From Flavobacterium sp. GT3R68 (GTDB taxonomy: Bacteria; Bacteroidota; Bacteroidia; Flavobacteriales; Flavobacteriaceae): DNA of 64,000 nt. A program made the position numbers and the translations under genes. The first letter of the stretch is position 1; every line of letters begins with the position of its first letter. The notes under the pieces were generated by a model. That model was not told the origin of the DNA. It searched no databases and was given only the letters and a program-made list of their open reading frames with translations. Positions 26,952 through 38,835 of this stretch are shown piece after piece. The stretch is from NCBI RefSeq assembly GCF_007109225.1, contig NZ_VJZK01000003.1, positions 248,001 through 312,000 on the forward strand, read 5' to 3'.

Positions 26952-27641
26952 TTGAAAATACTTTCCACTAAAGATAATCTGCAAATCCTTCACGAGGACA
27001 ATCATATTCTGGTAGTCAATAAACGTGTAGGCGATATTGTACAGGGTGATAAAACGGGCGATAAACCACTAAGTGAGGTTGTCAAAGAATACATTAAAGA
27101 CAAATACAATAAGCCCGGAGAAGTTTTTTTGGGAGTGGTACATCGGCTGGACAGGCCTACCACTGGTATTGTCGTTTTTGCCAAAACTTCTAAAGCATTA
27201 ACCCGTCTCAACGATTTATTCAAAAACAGGGAAACACAAAAAACCTATTGGGCAATCGTTAAAAATAAACCTTCGCAAGCGGAAGCTGAATTGGTTCATT
27301 ACCTCAAAAGAAACGAGAAAAATAATACTTCCAAAGCCCATATAAAGGAAGTTCCCGACAGTAAAATAGCGAGTTTGGATTATAAAATAATAGCTACGCT
27401 TCAAAATTATTATGCTCTCGAAATCAATCTGCATACCGGAAGGCACCATCAGATCAGGGCGCAGTTATCAGCTATCGGCTGCCCCATTAAAGGCGATTTA
27501 AAATATGGTTTTGACAGAAGCAATCCTGATGGGGGCATTCACTTGCATGCGCGAAAATTGGTTTTTATCCATCCCGTTTCCAAAGAAAATATAGAAATTA
27601 TTGCACCAACACCAAATGACACAATTTGGAATGCCATATAA
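26952..27641 (+). CDS. RluA-family RNA pseudouridine synthase
   Basis: The 229-residue protein has the RluA signature VVHRLDRPTTGIVVFAKT (catalytic Asp), the NLHTGRHHQIRAQL motif and GDLKYG. It lacks an S4 domain, consistent with the RluA/RluC-like short class; the target uridine is not predictable. The start is TTG: an in-frame stop lies 7 bp upstream and no other start precedes the conserved EDNHILVVNKR. The right flanking repeat of the neighbouring small gene ends just 4 bp before this start codon. Confidence 0.93.
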   Translation: MKILSTKDNLQILHEDNHILVVNKRVGDIVQGDKTGDKPLSEVVKEYIKDKYNKPGEVFLGVVHRLDRPTTGIVVFAKTSKALTRLNDLFKNRETQKTYWAIVKNKPSQAEAELVHYLKRNEKNNTSKAHIKEVPDSKIASLDYKIIATLQNYYALEINLHTGRHHQIRAQLSAIGCPIKGDLKYGFDRSNPDGGIHLHARKLVFIHPVSKENIEIIAPTPNDTIWNAI

Positions 27642-27714
27642 AGTTTAAATTAGTTAACTTTACGATTGGCATATTTTATACGTTCAAATTATAACAACAA
27701 ATTAAAATCTATCT

Positions 27715-29058
27715 ATGAGAAACTTACTGATTCTATCGTGTTCCTTGTTATTTTTAAATGTTTCCGCACAAGATCACTTTTCAGGTATTAATATGTCCAG
27801 AAGAGTTGGAATCCTGAATGCGGGTATCAATCCGGCAGAACTTGCGAATATAGATTCAAAATATGAAATCAATGTTTTTGCAGTAAGCATGAATGCGGCT
27901 AATAATAAAGTAGGCTTTAGTGATATAATACACTCTGATAATATAGAGGATCTGATTTTTTCAGGAGATGAACCCGTTAATATGCGTGTGGATGCAGAAC
28001 TTTATGGTCCCGGATTCGCGATGAAATGGAAGGAATGGGCATTTGGTTTAACTACAAAGGCTTATGCCAAGTTAAACCTGGTGGATATTGATTCAAAACT
28101 GGGGGAAGCCATCAATACGGGTGCATTAGGATCGGTACTGGGCGGTTCTACCACGATAAGCAACAATGAGAATCAGCGTATGAATGGTACCACTTGGGGG
28201 GAGGTTGGACTGACAGCATCCAGAAACCTGTTTGAAAACGAAAAGCACAAGTTCAATGCGGGTGTCACTTTTAAATTATTATTTCCGGGTTCGTATGCCA
28301 ATTTCGGTGCCGACAAGTTTCAAGGCACAATATCTTCTTTCGCAGGCCAGGCATATTTGAATGATACCAATGCTAACCTGAACATCGCCTATTCCGGTAA
28401 TTTGGCTGACAGTTTCACAAACTTTGATGATTATTCGCAGTCGTTTTTTGGAAAATTAAATGGCGTGGCGGGAGATATCGGCTTTAATTACAGATGGAAA
28501 GACATTGATAATTACAAAGTAAATGCGGGAATGTCCATTAGAAATATTGGAAGTATGACTTTTAAAGACAGTAATAATTCGTCTTCCAATTATCTATTAG
28601 AAATCCCTGCCGGCGATCAGGGAATCAATTTGAACCAATTTCAGGATGTGGATAATTTACAACAGGTAGAACAGGTTCTTCAGGACAGTGGTTATCTCAC
28701 ATCAACTAAATCAAATAAAGATTTCAAGGTAAAATTGCCTACTGTATTTTCGTTATATGCCGATGTAAAAGTGGTTTCCAGATTTTTCGTGTCCGTTTAC
28801 ACGCAGCAAAAATTAGGCGATGACAATAAAGACGATCAGGTTACCACACAAAACACATTCTCTGTTACACCCCGTTTTTCCTTAAAAAACTATGACATTT
28901 ATTCATCTTGGGCAAGCAATGAAATTTCTGGTGTTACCGGTGGGTTTGGATTCAGAGCTTATGGTTTCTATTTGGGATCCAGTTCTATCCTGACGGCCTT
29001 GACCAGCGATACCAAACAGGCGGATGCTTACATTGGATACCGGGTTGGATTAAAATAA
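27715..29058 (+). CDS. DUF5723 outer-membrane beta-barrel protein
   Basis: The 447-residue product has a signal peptide (MRNLLILSCSLLFLNVSAQ, mature end at Gln). A long barrel-like sequence follows with GINPAELANIDSKYEINVF near the N terminus, many alternating strands, and a terminal strand ADAYIGYRVGLK. The NPA motif near the mature N terminus and the overall length match the DUF5723 family of Bacteroidota, whose function is unknown. It is 20 bp upstream of the aldehyde dehydrogenase gene, so a shared transcript is possible. Confidence 0.85.
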   Translation: MRNLLILSCSLLFLNVSAQDHFSGINMSRRVGILNAGINPAELANIDSKYEINVFAVSMNAANNKVGFSDIIHSDNIEDLIFSGDEPVNMRVDAELYGPGFAMKWKEWAFGLTTKAYAKLNLVDIDSKLGEAINTGALGSVLGGSTTISNNENQRMNGTTWGEVGLTASRNLFENEKHKFNAGVTFKLLFPGSYANFGADKFQGTISSFAGQAYLNDTNANLNIAYSGNLADSFTNFDDYSQSFFGKLNGVAGDIGFNYRWKDIDNYKVNAGMSIRNIGSMTFKDSNNSSSNYLLEIPAGDQGINLNQFQDVDNLQQVEQVLQDSGYLTSTKSNKDFKVKLPTVFSLYADVKVVSRFFVSVYTQQKLGDDNKDDQVTTQNTFSVTPRFSLKNYDIYSSWASNEISGVTGGFGFRAYGFYLGSSSILTALTSDTKQADAYIGYRVGLK

Positions 29059-29090
29059 ATTTTGACTTAACTCCAAAAGTGAAGATTAGT

Positions 29091-30419
29091 ATGAATTACA
29101 AATCGGACATAACATTTAGAAAAGAATCCTTAAAAAAATTGCTGTTTCATATTCTCAAAAATGAAGAAGCAATTATAAAGGCTCTCTATGATGATTTCAA
29201 AAAACCGGCATTTGAAACCGTTTTGACAGAAACTCATTTTGTTATTTCTGATTTAAAAAATACCATAAAAAAAATCAAGTCCTGGTCGAAGCCAAAAAAA
29301 GTATTCCCATCTATTGTTAATTTTCCGTCAAAGGATTATATCTACAGTGAGCCTTACGGAAAAGTCTTAATCATAGCTCCATGGAATTATCCTTTTCAAC
29401 TGGCGCTTTGTCCTTTGATTGCAGCTGTTGCAGCTGGTAATCAGGTTGTTTTGAAACCTTCCGAACTGACTCCAAATACATCAAAAATTATCGCAAAAAT
29501 TATTTGGGACACTTTTGATGCCAATCACGTTCTGGTTAGTGAAGGCGGTCCCGATGTGGCTCAGCAATTATTAACCCAGCGTTGGGATTATATTTTCTTT
29601 ACCGGAAGTGTGAACGTGGGTAAAATGGTAGCGAAAGCTGCCGCGGAACATCTGACTCCATTAACATTGGAACTTGGTGGGAAAAATCCATGCATTGTAG
29701 ATGAAACTGCCAATTTGAAATTAGCCGCCAAGAGAATTGTCTGGGGGAAATTTCTCAATGCAGGACAAACCTGCATTGCACCCGATTATATTTTGGTGCA
29801 AAATAGGATGAAGACCCCCTTTATCAATTTTCTGAAACAGGAAATAACCGCAGCTTATGGGGAGAACCCGGAGACCTCGCCTGATTACCCAAGGATAATT
29901 AATCATAAGAACTGGCAGCGGCTCGTCGATATGCTCAAAGGACAATCCATAGCTATTGGAGGACAATATAGCAAAGAGACTTTATACCTCGCCCCTACGC
30001 TGGTTGAAAATCCGGATATTGAAAGTTTAGTGATGGTGGATGAGATTTTCGGTCCTATTTTACCAATACTCACTTATGAAACGGATATTGATTTACAGCA
30101 TGTCATATCCAAATACGAAAAACCCCTGGCATTTTACGTTTTTACAGAAAATAAGAGTTTAGCAGAAAAGATCATAGCCGATTATTCATTTGGCGGTGGT
30201 TGTGTGAACGACACGATGATTCAGTTTTCGAATAAGAGACTGCCATTTGGAGGCGTTGGAAATTCAGGAATGGGTGCCTATCATGGAAAATTAAGTTTTG
30301 ATATTTTCTCCCATAAAAAAGCAATAATCAAAAAATCCAACTTCCTTGACATTCCAATTCGGTATGCTCCCTATGGCACCAAATTAAAGACCTTACGCCA
30401 AATCCTTAAATGGCTGTAG
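29091..30419 (+). CDS. Aldehyde dehydrogenase (ALDH3-like)
   Basis: The 442-residue class 3-like enzyme has APWNYPFQL (NAD-binding), VLKPSEL, FFTGSVNVGK, the catalytic-Glu motif LTLELGGKNPCIVDE and the catalytic Cys in FLNAGQTCIAPDY. A C-terminal block with SFGGGCVNDT and LPFGGVGNSGMGAYHGKLSFD follows. It oxidises aldehydes to acids, probably medium/long-chain ones. The ATG at 29091 is preferred; a GTG 12 bp upstream (29079) is possible. The N terminus is about 15 residues shorter than many ALDH3 proteins. Confidence 0.94.
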   Translation: MNYKSDITFRKESLKKLLFHILKNEEAIIKALYDDFKKPAFETVLTETHFVISDLKNTIKKIKSWSKPKKVFPSIVNFPSKDYIYSEPYGKVLIIAPWNYPFQLALCPLIAAVAAGNQVVLKPSELTPNTSKIIAKIIWDTFDANHVLVSEGGPDVAQQLLTQRWDYIFFTGSVNVGKMVAKAAAEHLTPLTLELGGKNPCIVDETANLKLAAKRIVWGKFLNAGQTCIAPDYILVQNRMKTPFINFLKQEITAAYGENPETSPDYPRIINHKNWQRLVDMLKGQSIAIGGQYSKETLYLAPTLVENPDIESLVMVDEIFGPILPILTYETDIDLQHVISKYEKPLAFYVFTENKSLAEKIIADYSFGGGCVNDTMIQFSNKRLPFGGVGNSGMGAYHGKLSFDIFSHKKAIIKKSNFLDIPIRYAPYGTKLKTLRQILKWL

Positions 30420-30571
30420 CGATTGAATAAATATTCTAAATATTACTGACAAACCACCAATGCTATTTGTTAATTTATTAAATTTATAGTAATATTCGCT
30501 TAAACTGTTTAATTATCAAATCACATTGTTTTATTTGAATCGAGCCCAATAACCAAATAATTTGTTATTCA

Positions 30572-33500
30572 ATGTTGTTACGAAACAAATTGGTGTTTTT
30601 GTTATTCTTTTTTTCATTCATAGCAACAGGTCAGGTCTATGATTTCCAATCCATTAACCAGGAAAACGGATTGCCTTCGTCTGTCATAAATTGTATTGCA
30701 CAAGACAGTCGGAACTTAATTTGGATTGGGACGGATGGGGCTGGGTTAGTACGCTATGATGGGAGTAATTTTGAAACCTACGACGACAGCAGGGGTTTCA
30801 AAGGCATTTTTGTGACTGATATTATTGAAAATGCAGATAAAAAACTGCTGATTACCACCAAATATAATGGATTGTATTTATTTGATGGGGCTTCTTTCCG
30901 TCAGGATATAAATTCCAGCAATCGGTACTTCACATCCAATACCCACTACAAACTTTTAAAATCTGCAAGAGGAGTTTACTGCATCAGCAAAAACGAAATT
31001 GTTTTCATCAATGATAATGGTACTTCGGAAAAAATTGCCGATAATAACCGGGCATACGATGTTGTAACAAGTGTGGCTTTGGACAGTAATTCAAATTTGA
31101 TTATTGCTGCCAATAATGGATTGTTTCATGTTGAAGACAAAATGGTCAAGCGTATTCATGCCGATAGATTTCCGGCTTATGTGTGCCTGACTACCAATTC
31201 CAAAGGAGAAATCCTGCTGGGAAATAGTGCGGGCATGGTCTACAAATTAAAACAAGGGCGGCCATTTTTTCTTAAGGAAATTAAACTTCCCGATGGCCAA
31301 AAGTTTTCTATAAAACAAATATTTGTTGGTAAAAGCGGCAGTATCTGGCTGGGAAGCGATAATGATGGTATTTGTCAATACAGTGGTGACTACACTTCAT
31401 TTTTAAACGCTGAAAATGGTTTCATTGGCGAAAACATTTCCTGTTTCTTTCAGGATAAAGCGAAGGACCTTTATATTGGAACTTCCGGAAAGGGATTGTA
31501 TAAAACGGGTCGGCAGCAATTTTTTAATTATGGCAATACGCCAGGACTGAAATCCCCTTATATATTTTCTATTTACTCTGACAAAGACCGTCTGTACATC
31601 GGAATGCTTCGTCAGGGTCTGTACCAATTTGAGGAAAATGAGGATGGCGGATACATTCTAAAGAAAACCTATCTCAATAATCGGGGCGCCCGGGTTATAA
31701 TTAAAAATAATGAAGGAGATATTGTCTTTGACAGTCCAACCGGTCTTACAGTTCTTAAAAATAGTCAAGCTGTGAATTATGATTTACGACCCTTGTATTC
31801 CAGTAAAGGAGCAATTGTTGCGTTGATCCAGGATAAGAAAAACAGATATTTTATAGGAACTCAAAACAATGGTCTGTTAGTTTATGATAAAAATTTTAAA
31901 TTCCAGAAAAATATACTGAAAATCAGTAATGAAATTGGCGCTGCAACTGTAAACTCTATTGATGAAATCAATGATCATCAATGGTATATTGGGACTATAA
32001 ATGGGTTATTTATCCTTACTGAAACTGCTCCTAATGAATTTTCTTTTTCAAAAAAAATCATCGCTGATGCCATTTCAATTTCTGCAAAAGATAGTTTCGG
32101 AAACTGGTGGTTTGCTGGATATGAAAATATTTATGTGCTTACCAAAAATAATAAAATCCTCAAATATGGCAAGAAGAATGGCTTGACCTCCATGTTAGTC
32201 TATACACTCATTAGCGATAAAAATGGCAACCTGTTGATAGGAACCAATTTAGGGATTGATAAAGTTAAGATTAACAAAAATGGTGAGATTACCGCGATTA
32301 AAAATTTCAACTCAAAAAACGGCTTTAAGGGGTTAGAAACGAATATGCGAGCACAATTTATTGATGATGACGGCGATATTTTTTTTGGTACGGCTAGGGG
32401 ATTATTCCAATATCTTCCAAGCTACGGACAAAAAGTCGAACAGCATCCGAAGATTGCTATTAATAATATCAAAATTTTCAACCAGGACAAAAAATGGAAA
32501 ACCGCCAAATCTGAAAATAAATGGTTCAACATTCCCAATGATAATCATGTTTTCAGCAATGACGAAAATCAACTGACATTTGAATATACGATGATTAACA
32601 GTCCGCTCAGCGGCAATGCGCTCTACTCTTACAAATTGGATGGAGTTGATGAAAAATGGTCCAGTCCTACAACTCAGAAAGACATTACTTATTCAAACCT
32701 GAATCATGGCAAGTACAAATTTAAAGTAAAACTGGTCGATAATCTGGGACATGATATTAATGACGAGAGTGAGTATTGTTTTATAATAGCCACCCCCATT
32801 TATTTCAGATGGTGGTTTATCGTTACGGTTTTAGCATTTCTTACCGTATTCTTTTTAATAATATTCAATAGAGCATCACATTATAATAAGGAATTTGTAA
32901 AAAATTATTCGGATATCCAAAGTATCACGGAGCAATATCGCCTGTACCTACTGTTTTTAGGAATTATCATCCCAATTCTGGAAATCATAGTGGAATTGTT
33001 TAAAATTCGCAGTAAGAGTGAGTTATACATCAATTTAAGTTTCGGGCTCGCCCTGATTCTTCTTTATTTCTTAAGTGAAAAAATCCGATTTTTCAAAAAA
33101 CACCTGCCCGCCATATTTATATCTGTCTTTTTGATATATACGATTTACATCATGCACAAACTGCTGACTCAGCCGTTTGAAATTATCATGCTGTTGGAAT
33201 TTTTGATTATGTTCTTTTTCTCCTATAATGTATTCCGTGTAGTTCGATATTACTGGGCCTTTGCAGGATTCATAATCTCCTTTTTGATATATATGTTCGT
33301 GTACAATATCATTCCGGTTCATTATACCATCCTTTTATTTAATGCCTGTATCATCACCGCGATTATAAATCATGCCAGACATATTGCAATACTCAATACA
33401 AAGGACAAATATTTATTTGCCAATAATATAGTAAACAAGGGAAGTTCATTAATTATTGCTACAAACAGCAAAGGTGAACTGACTTTCTGCAGTGAAACCG

Positions 33501-36500
33501 TTACCAATATTTTAGGCTATAAACCCGAAGAAGTGATGGGTTTACGTTTCTGGAAATTAACCGAAGACGAAGAACTGATTGATAAAGAATACCATCATAA
33601 TTTTATGGATAATAAAGTATATATCCGAAAATTAAAATGTAAAAACGGCAATTACAAATACATTCAGTGGATTGACCAAAAGTATACTGACAATTTATTT
33701 GTGCGTAATGGACAAGATGTAACAGAACAAATCCATATTCAGAAATTATACGAAAATCTGGTAGAATCTGCCACGGATATCATCTATGAAATTGATAAAT
33801 ATGGTAATTATATTTTCATTAATCAGAATACTGAAAAAATTACAGGCTATACCCTCGATGAAATTTATAAAAGCCGTTTCATTCAATTTATCAGGGAAGA
33901 TTATTTGGAAAAGGTCACCGAGTTCTATGCCAAACCAACCTATGAAATGGATGATTTTCCCATAATGGAATTTCCAATCATCAAAAAAAACGGGGAAGAA
34001 ATCTGGATTTCGCAAAAAGTCTCCATCAATCGAAATGAAAATCGAAGGATAACCGGATATTCAGTGATTGCCAGAGATATTACATTCATGAAAAATATTG
34101 AGCACAAGGAATATAACAGACAGCAAAAAATTGCCAAATACAATTCCGTCATCAATAAACTCAACACCATCAATTATTTAAATAGTGAAAATCTGCATCA
34201 AAGTATCCAGGTCATTACCAAAAGTGCCGCAAAGGGAGCCGGCATAGACAGAGTGAGCTTTTGGAAATATTATCCTGAACGGATTGTTTGTTATAATTTA
34301 TATGAATTGGCAATCGATCAGCATTCAAACAACATTATTTTAGATCGAAAAGATTTTCCCATCTATTTTGAAGCAATTGAAAAAGAAAGTCAAATCATAG
34401 TTCCTGATGTTTATACCTGCCACGAAACCATTGAGTTTTGTGAATCGTATATGCCGCAACACGATATTAAATCCCTACTGGACTCCCCTATTTTTGTCAA
34501 CGGGAGATTAAAAGGGGTCATTTGTTTTGAGCAAACTAAAGAAATATATAATTGGGATGAAACCGATATCAATTTCGCCAAATCAATTACTGAGATTATT
34601 GCTCTTGCTATAGAGGCACGAAAAAGAAAAGAAGCCGAAGAGCGTCTTGCCTATAAAAATGAAATCCTTTCTGTTATTAATGAAAACACCGAAAGAATCC
34701 TTATTAGTAAAAACACGGCCGAAATTTTTGAAAAAACGCTCCATTCCATCGGTAAAGTAATTCAGGTGGACAAAATATCATTCTTTGAAAATGATGCCAA
34801 AGCGGAAACTGTAAACCAGAAATACAGATGGCTGAAAGAATCGTTATCGCTTGTACAACCTAATAGCAACCTGCAAAATATCCCGCACAGTTACATCCAG
34901 GATGTGCTGTTAAAATTATTGAAGAAGAAACCCTTTAAAAAAATCATCGAGAAAATCGAGAGCGAAATTATTCGAAACATTCTGACTGGACTCGGTGTTA
35001 AATCCATATTAGCATTACCAATTTTTGTTAAAAACAATTTTTATGGCTTTATCGTTTTTGACGATTCTACTCGCGACCGAATCTGGTCTGAAGATGAAAT
35101 AACTATTTTGCAATCGTTGATTAACAATATAGCTTTAGCCATAGAAAGAAATATAAATGAGTCGATTATCAATGAAAGTGAGGAGAAATTTAAATTATTG
35201 GTAAATAACATTCCTGGTGCGGTGTATCTTTCAGAGTATGATGAATCATGGACCAAAATATATATCAACGATGAGATAGAATCCTTAACAGGTTATTCAA
35301 AAGAGGATTTCTTAGATAAAAAAATCAATTACTCGGACTTAATCCATCCTGATGATCTTGCCACAGTAATTTCTGAATCAAAACAGAGCTTGTTGGAAGG
35401 CGAGCCTTTTCATATATCATACCGTATTATAAAAAAATCTGGCGAAATGGTATGGATTGAAGAATTTGGAGGTGCCATATTAAAAGATAATGAAATAGCA
35501 TATATCGAAGGAATACTGGTTGACATCACAGAGAAAAAAGAAGCAGAATCTGCCATAAAAGCGCGTGAGTATGCTGAAGCGGCCAATAGGGCAAAATCTG
35601 AATTTCTTGCCAATATGAGCCACGAAATCAGAACTCCCTTAAACGGAATCATCGGATTTACCGATTTACTGATGAAAACGACACTGGATAGTAACCAGAT
35701 TCAGTATATGACCACCGTCAATCAGTCTGCGAACACGTTAATGGAAATCATTAATGACATCCTGGATTTTTCTAAAATTGAATCCGGAAAATTAGAATTG
35801 GAAGTTAAAAGAAATAATATTGCCCAAATTTGCAATCAGGTCATTGATATAATCAAATATGAGGCTCATCAGAAAAATATCCAGATGAAACTTACAATCG
35901 ATCCTGATATCGATACGTACATCTGGACCGATTCCTTCCGCTTAAAACAGATTCTGATAAATCTTCTGGCAAATGCAATTAAATTCACAACTGTTGGGGA
36001 AATAGAATTAAAAATCGAACTCATTTCGAAATTAAAAAACAATCAAAGTAAACTCCGTTTTTCAGTACGCGATACCGGTATTGGAATTAAACCCGAAAGC
36101 CAATCCAAGATTTTTGATGCATTTTCACAGGAAGACAATTCCACTACCAGGATATTTGGAGGAACAGGTCTTGGCTTGACCATTTCTAATAAAATATTAG
36201 CGTTGATGCATAGCAAGCTCCAACTTGAGAGCCAATTAAAAGTGGGCAGTACTTTTTATTTTGAGGTGCAGTTTAAAACTGAAAATGGCGAAATCGCTAT
36301 CGAAAACAAAGAAGTTATTTTATTTCCGGATAGCATTAACTTTAGCACAAACGAGCCTGTTATTTTAATCGTTGAAGACAACAAAATCAATTTGCTTCTG
36401 GCAAAAACAATCATCAAAAAAAATATACCAAATGCAATTATTCATGAATCCTACAATGGCACAGAAGCGGTAGAGTTCTGCGAGAACATTAATCCCACCC

Positions 36501-36724
36501 TGATTTTGATGGATGTTCAAATGCCTATGATGAACGGATATGAAGCAACACAGGAAATACGTAAAATTGATGCGTGCAAAGAAACTCCTATTATCGCACT
36601 AACTGCGGGCACAATAGTAGGAGAAAAAGAAAAATGCCTCGAAGCTGGTATGAATGATTACATCACAAAACCTATAGTTCAGGAAACGTTAATAACAACG
36701 ATTCACAAATGGCTTAATCATTAA
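30572..36724 (+). CDS. Giant hybrid sensor histidine kinase (2050 aa)
   Basis: Domains in order: a signal peptide (1-20, TGQVY), a two-component-regulator propeller array (about 22-620; [15 protein letters not shown] and similar repeats), a Y_Y_Y domain (about 665-740), a membrane helix (about 747-767) and a multi-helix membrane region (about 785-935, five or six further helices). Then PAS domains (about 955-1055 and 1055-1175), two GAF domains (about 1195-1355, 1365-1525), and a third PAS (about 1535-1655). HisKA follows (HEIRTPLNG, His1684), HATPase ([26 protein letters not shown]) and a receiver (VEDNKIN; phospho-acceptor Asp1981 in LMDVQMP). There is no DNA-binding output domain, unlike SusR-type regulators. 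Monocistronic. Confidence 0.95.
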   Translation: MLLRNKLVFLLFFFSFIATGQVYDFQSINQENGLPSSVINCIAQDSRNLIWIGTDGAGLVRYDGSNFETYDDSRGFKGIFVTDIIENADKKLLITTKYNGLYLFDGASFRQDINSSNRYFTSNTHYKLLKSARGVYCISKNEIVFINDNGTSEKIADNNRAYDVVTSVALDSNSNLIIAANNGLFHVEDKMVKRIHADRFPAYVCLTTNSKGEILLGNSAGMVYKLKQGRPFFLKEIKLPDGQKFSIKQIFVGKSGSIWLGSDNDGICQYSGDYTSFLNAENGFIGENISCFFQDKAKDLYIGTSGKGLYKTGRQQFFNYGNTPGLKSPYIFSIYSDKDRLYIGMLRQGLYQFEENEDGGYILKKTYLNNRGARVIIKNNEGDIVFDSPTGLTVLKNSQAVNYDLRPLYSSKGAIVALIQDKKNRYFIGTQNNGLLVYDKNFKFQKNILKISNEIGAATVNSIDEINDHQWYIGTINGLFILTETAPNEFSFSKKIIADAISISAKDSFGNWWFAGYENIYVLTKNNKILKYGKKNGLTSMLVYTLISDKNGNLLIGTNLGIDKVKINKNGEITAIKNFNSKNGFKGLETNMRAQFIDDDGDIFFGTARGLFQYLPSYGQKVEQHPKIAINNIKIFNQDKKWKTAKSENKWFNIPNDNHVFSNDENQLTFEYTMINSPLSGNALYSYKLDGVDEKWSSPTTQKDITYSNLNHGKYKFKVKLVDNLGHDINDESEYCFIIATPIYFRWWFIVTVLAFLTVFFLIIFNRASHYNKEFVKNYSDIQSITEQYRLYLLFLGIIIPILEIIVELFKIRSKSELYINLSFGLALILLYFLSEKIRFFKKHLPAIFISVFLIYTIYIMHKLLTQPFEIIMLLEFLIMFFFSYNVFRVVRYYWAFAGFIISFLIYMFVYNIIPVHYTILLFNACIITAIINHARHIAILNTKDKYLFANNIVNKGSSLIIATNSKGELTFCSETVTNILGYKPEEVMGLRFWKLTEDEELIDKEYHHNFMDNKVYIRKLKCKNGNYKYIQWIDQKYTDNLFVRNGQDVTEQIHIQKLYENLVESATDIIYEIDKYGNYIFINQNTEKITGYTLDEIYKSRFIQFIREDYLEKVTEFYAKPTYEMDDFPIMEFPIIKKNGEEIWISQKVSINRNENRRITGYSVIARDITFMKNIEHKEYNRQQKIAKYNSVINKLNTINYLNSENLHQSIQVITKSAAKGAGIDRVSFWKYYPERIVCYNLYELAIDQHSNNIILDRKDFPIYFEAIEKESQIIVPDVYTCHETIEFCESYMPQHDIKSLLDSPIFVNGRLKGVICFEQTKEIYNWDETDINFAKSITEIIALAIEARKRKEAEERLAYKNEILSVINENTERILISKNTAEIFEKTLHSIGKVIQVDKISFFENDAKAETVNQKYRWLKESLSLVQPNSNLQNIPHSYIQDVLLKLLKKKPFKKIIEKIESEIIRNILTGLGVKSILALPIFVKNNFYGFIVFDDSTRDRIWSEDEITILQSLINNIALAIERNINESIINESEEKFKLLVNNIPGAVYLSEYDESWTKIYINDEIESLTGYSKEDFLDKKINYSDLIHPDDLATVISESKQSLLEGEPFHISYRIIKKSGEMVWIEEFGGAILKDNEIAYIEGILVDITEKKEAESAIKAREYAEAANRAKSEFLANMSHEIRTPLNGIIGFTDLLMKTTLDSNQIQYMTTVNQSANTLMEIINDILDFSKIESGKLELEVKRNNIAQICNQVIDIIKYEAHQKNIQMKLTIDPDIDTYIWTDSFRLKQILINLLANAIKFTTVGEIELKIELISKLKNNQSKLRFSVRDTGIGIKPESQSKIFDAFSQEDNSTTRIFGGTGLGLTISNKILALMHSKLQLESQLKVGSTFYFEVQFKTENGEIAIENKEVILFPDSINFSTNEPVILIVEDNKINLLLAKTIIKKNIPNAIIHESYNGTEAVEFCENINPTLILMDVQMPMMNGYEATQEIRKIDACKETPIIALTAGTIVGEKEKCLEAGMNDYITKPIVQETLITTIHKWLNH

Positions 36725-36766
36725 AATACGTTAACCAATAATCATTAACCTTTAAAAATCAAAATT

Positions 36767-37612
36767 ATGAGATGGCTAGGACGAAGAGAAAGTAGTAATA
36801 TGGAGGACCGCAGAACTTCTTCTGGCGGTAAAATAGCGCTTGGCGGTGGTGCCATCGGAATAATTGTTTTGTTACTCAATATATTTATGGGCGGCGATTC
36901 ATCGCAAATCCTGGACCAGCTTCAGCAAGGTGGCCAAACCGAATCTACAGGAGCTCCACTAAGTGCACAAGATGAAGAAATGGGAAAATTTGTAAGTGTC
37001 ATTCAGGCTGATACTGAAGAAGTATGGTCTAAAATTTTTCAGGAAAATGGCATGACCTATCAGGAACCAAAGTTAGTTTTATTCCGTAGTTCCATTGAAA
37101 CGGGTTGCGGGGGAGCTTCATCTGCTTCCGGACCTTTTTATTGTCCCGAAGACCAAAAAGTGTATATGGATTTGGCATTTTTCGATGAATTGAAAAGCCG
37201 TTTCGGAGCAGAAGGAGGCGATTTTGCCATTGCTTATGTCATTGCACACGAAATCGGACACCATGTCCAAACCTTATTAGGCACTTCCGCGAAAGTTCGG
37301 GAAATGCAGCAAAATGTAGGCGGAACACAAGCCAATAAATTATCGGTAGCTTTGGAATTGCAAGCTGATTTTTACGCCGGACTTTGGACACATTACAACG
37401 AAAAGAAAAATGCAATGCTCGAGGAAGGTGATATTGAGGAAGCGCTCAGTGCTGCAAATGCGGTCGGAGATGATGCAATTCAATCCAGAACACAGGGCCA
37501 GGTGGTTCCCGATTCTTTCACTCACGGAACTTCTGAACAGAGAAAATACTGGTTTTCCCGTGGCTTCAAATCCGGTGATATCAAATTAGGTGATACTTTT
37601 AACGAACTTTAG
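36767..37612 (+). CDS. YpfJ-type neutral zinc metallopeptidase
   Basis: The 281-residue protein starts MRWLGRRESSNMEDRR, as is usual for the family, then has one membrane helix (about 24-45), a flexible Gln-rich linker and a protease domain. The zinc site IAHEIGHHVQ is at residues 159-168 (His161, Glu162, His165), with ELQADFYAGLW supplying the third ligand region. Topology suggests an inner-membrane protein with the protease domain outside the cytoplasm. Its stop codon overlaps that of the convergent corA by 4 bp. Confidence 0.95.
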   Translation: MRWLGRRESSNMEDRRTSSGGKIALGGGAIGIIVLLLNIFMGGDSSQILDQLQQGGQTESTGAPLSAQDEEMGKFVSVIQADTEEVWSKIFQENGMTYQEPKLVLFRSSIETGCGGASSASGPFYCPEDQKVYMDLAFFDELKSRFGAEGGDFAIAYVIAHEIGHHVQTLLGTSAKVREMQQNVGGTQANKLSVALELQADFYAGLWTHYNEKKNAMLEEGDIEEALSAANAVGDDAIQSRTQGQVVPDSFTHGTSEQRKYWFSRGFKSGDIKLGDTFNEL

Positions 37613-38679
37613 AACCAACGACGTCTTTTGAAATAATAAATCATCGCAATCACGATAAATAACATGATGCTTAAAACCACATAATAGCCGTTTTCACTAC
37701 GCAATTCGGGCATATTGTCAAAGTTCATCCCATAGACTCCAACGATAAATGTCAACGGAATGAATATCGCCGACACTATGGTGAGCGTTTTCATGATTTC
37801 GTTCATCTTGTGATTTTGGGAAGAAAAAAAGAAACTGGAAGCGCTTTCGAGAGTTTCCATATCATCTTCAATTTGATCCAATAATTCCAGACTTTTCTGA
37901 TACAATCGGACAAAAAAACTAAAATTCTCAGATTCAATCGACATAAAGACATTATCGTCCTTGATGCTTTTTATGGAATACAAAGAATCACGTAAAGGCA
38001 CAATAGACCGTTTCAGAAAATTAAAAGTATCGCGATGTTTTTCGATTTGTTCCAAAACTGACGGATTAGTGCTCTTTTTTGAAAGACTGATAAGCTCCTC
38101 AACTTTGTCTTCCTCAGCTTCAATGGTGATGTAAAAATTTTCCATTACCGCATCAAGCAATAAAAATAATAAATAATCAGCCTTTTTTGTTCGGACAATA
38201 CCGGAATGTGTGCGGATTCTTTCGCGTATATGGGCAAAAAACTCACTTCTTTTTTCCTGGAAGGATACTAAAATTCCGTCTTTGATTAAAAAGCTTATTT
38301 GCTCTACCGAAATATTATCTGAATTTTCGGCTGGAAGTATTGATTTTATATTAAAAAATAAAATATCATGAAGTTCTTCTATTTTTGTTCGTCTGGTGGT
38401 ATTTAAAATATCCGCTAATATGAAATTATCCGACCCTAAAAAAGAACCGATCGACTTTATGACCGCTATATCATTTAAACCATGGACATTTAGCCAATTT
38501 ACTTTATTTAGATCAATAGATCCGCGTAGATTATCTACCCCGAAATGTTCAAACTCAGTTAAATCCTCATCGTCATAGACAAACAACTGCAATTCGGTAC
38601 TTTTATTCTTATGAATACCAGTATATTCAAGTGCTGCTGGTTGAACTTTTCGTCCTTTTTTATATTTTATTTTTCTCAC
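37609..38679 (-). CDS. corA: CorA-type magnesium/cobalt transport protein
   Basis: The 356-residue protein has a large cytoplasmic N-terminal domain, a long helix and two C-terminal membrane helices (about 297-317 and 330-348). The selectivity signature GMN appears in VGVYGMNFDNMPEL, followed by the basic tail YYFKRRRWF. It forms a pentameric Mg2+ channel in the inner membrane. The gene overlaps the convergent YpfJ gene by 4 bp at the 3' end. Confidence 0.97.
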   Translation of the reverse strand: MRKIKYKKGRKVQPAALEYTGIHKNKSTELQLFVYDDEDLTEFEHFGVDNLRGSIDLNKVNWLNVHGLNDIAVIKSIGSFLGSDNFILADILNTTRRTKIEELHDILFFNIKSILPAENSDNISVEQISFLIKDGILVSFQEKRSEFFAHIRERIRTHSGIVRTKKADYLLFLLLDAVMENFYITIEAEEDKVEELISLSKKSTNPSVLEQIEKHRDTFNFLKRSIVPLRDSLYSIKSIKDDNVFMSIESENFSFFVRLYQKSLELLDQIEDDMETLESASSFFFSSQNHKMNEIMKTLTIVSAIFIPLTFIVGVYGMNFDNMPELRSENGYYVVLSIMLFIVIAMIYYFKRRRWF

Positions 38680-38835
38680 AAAAATCTAATTTTGTCTAAA
38701 TTTAAGAATTATTCTTTTTTTCAAACTATTTTTACACAAAATCATTACATGAAATGAGCATAAAAGATTTTTAAAGTAAAACTAATGGTGGTATGCGAAT
38801 TCCATATTCCTTTAAAAAACAAATATTATCTACGT

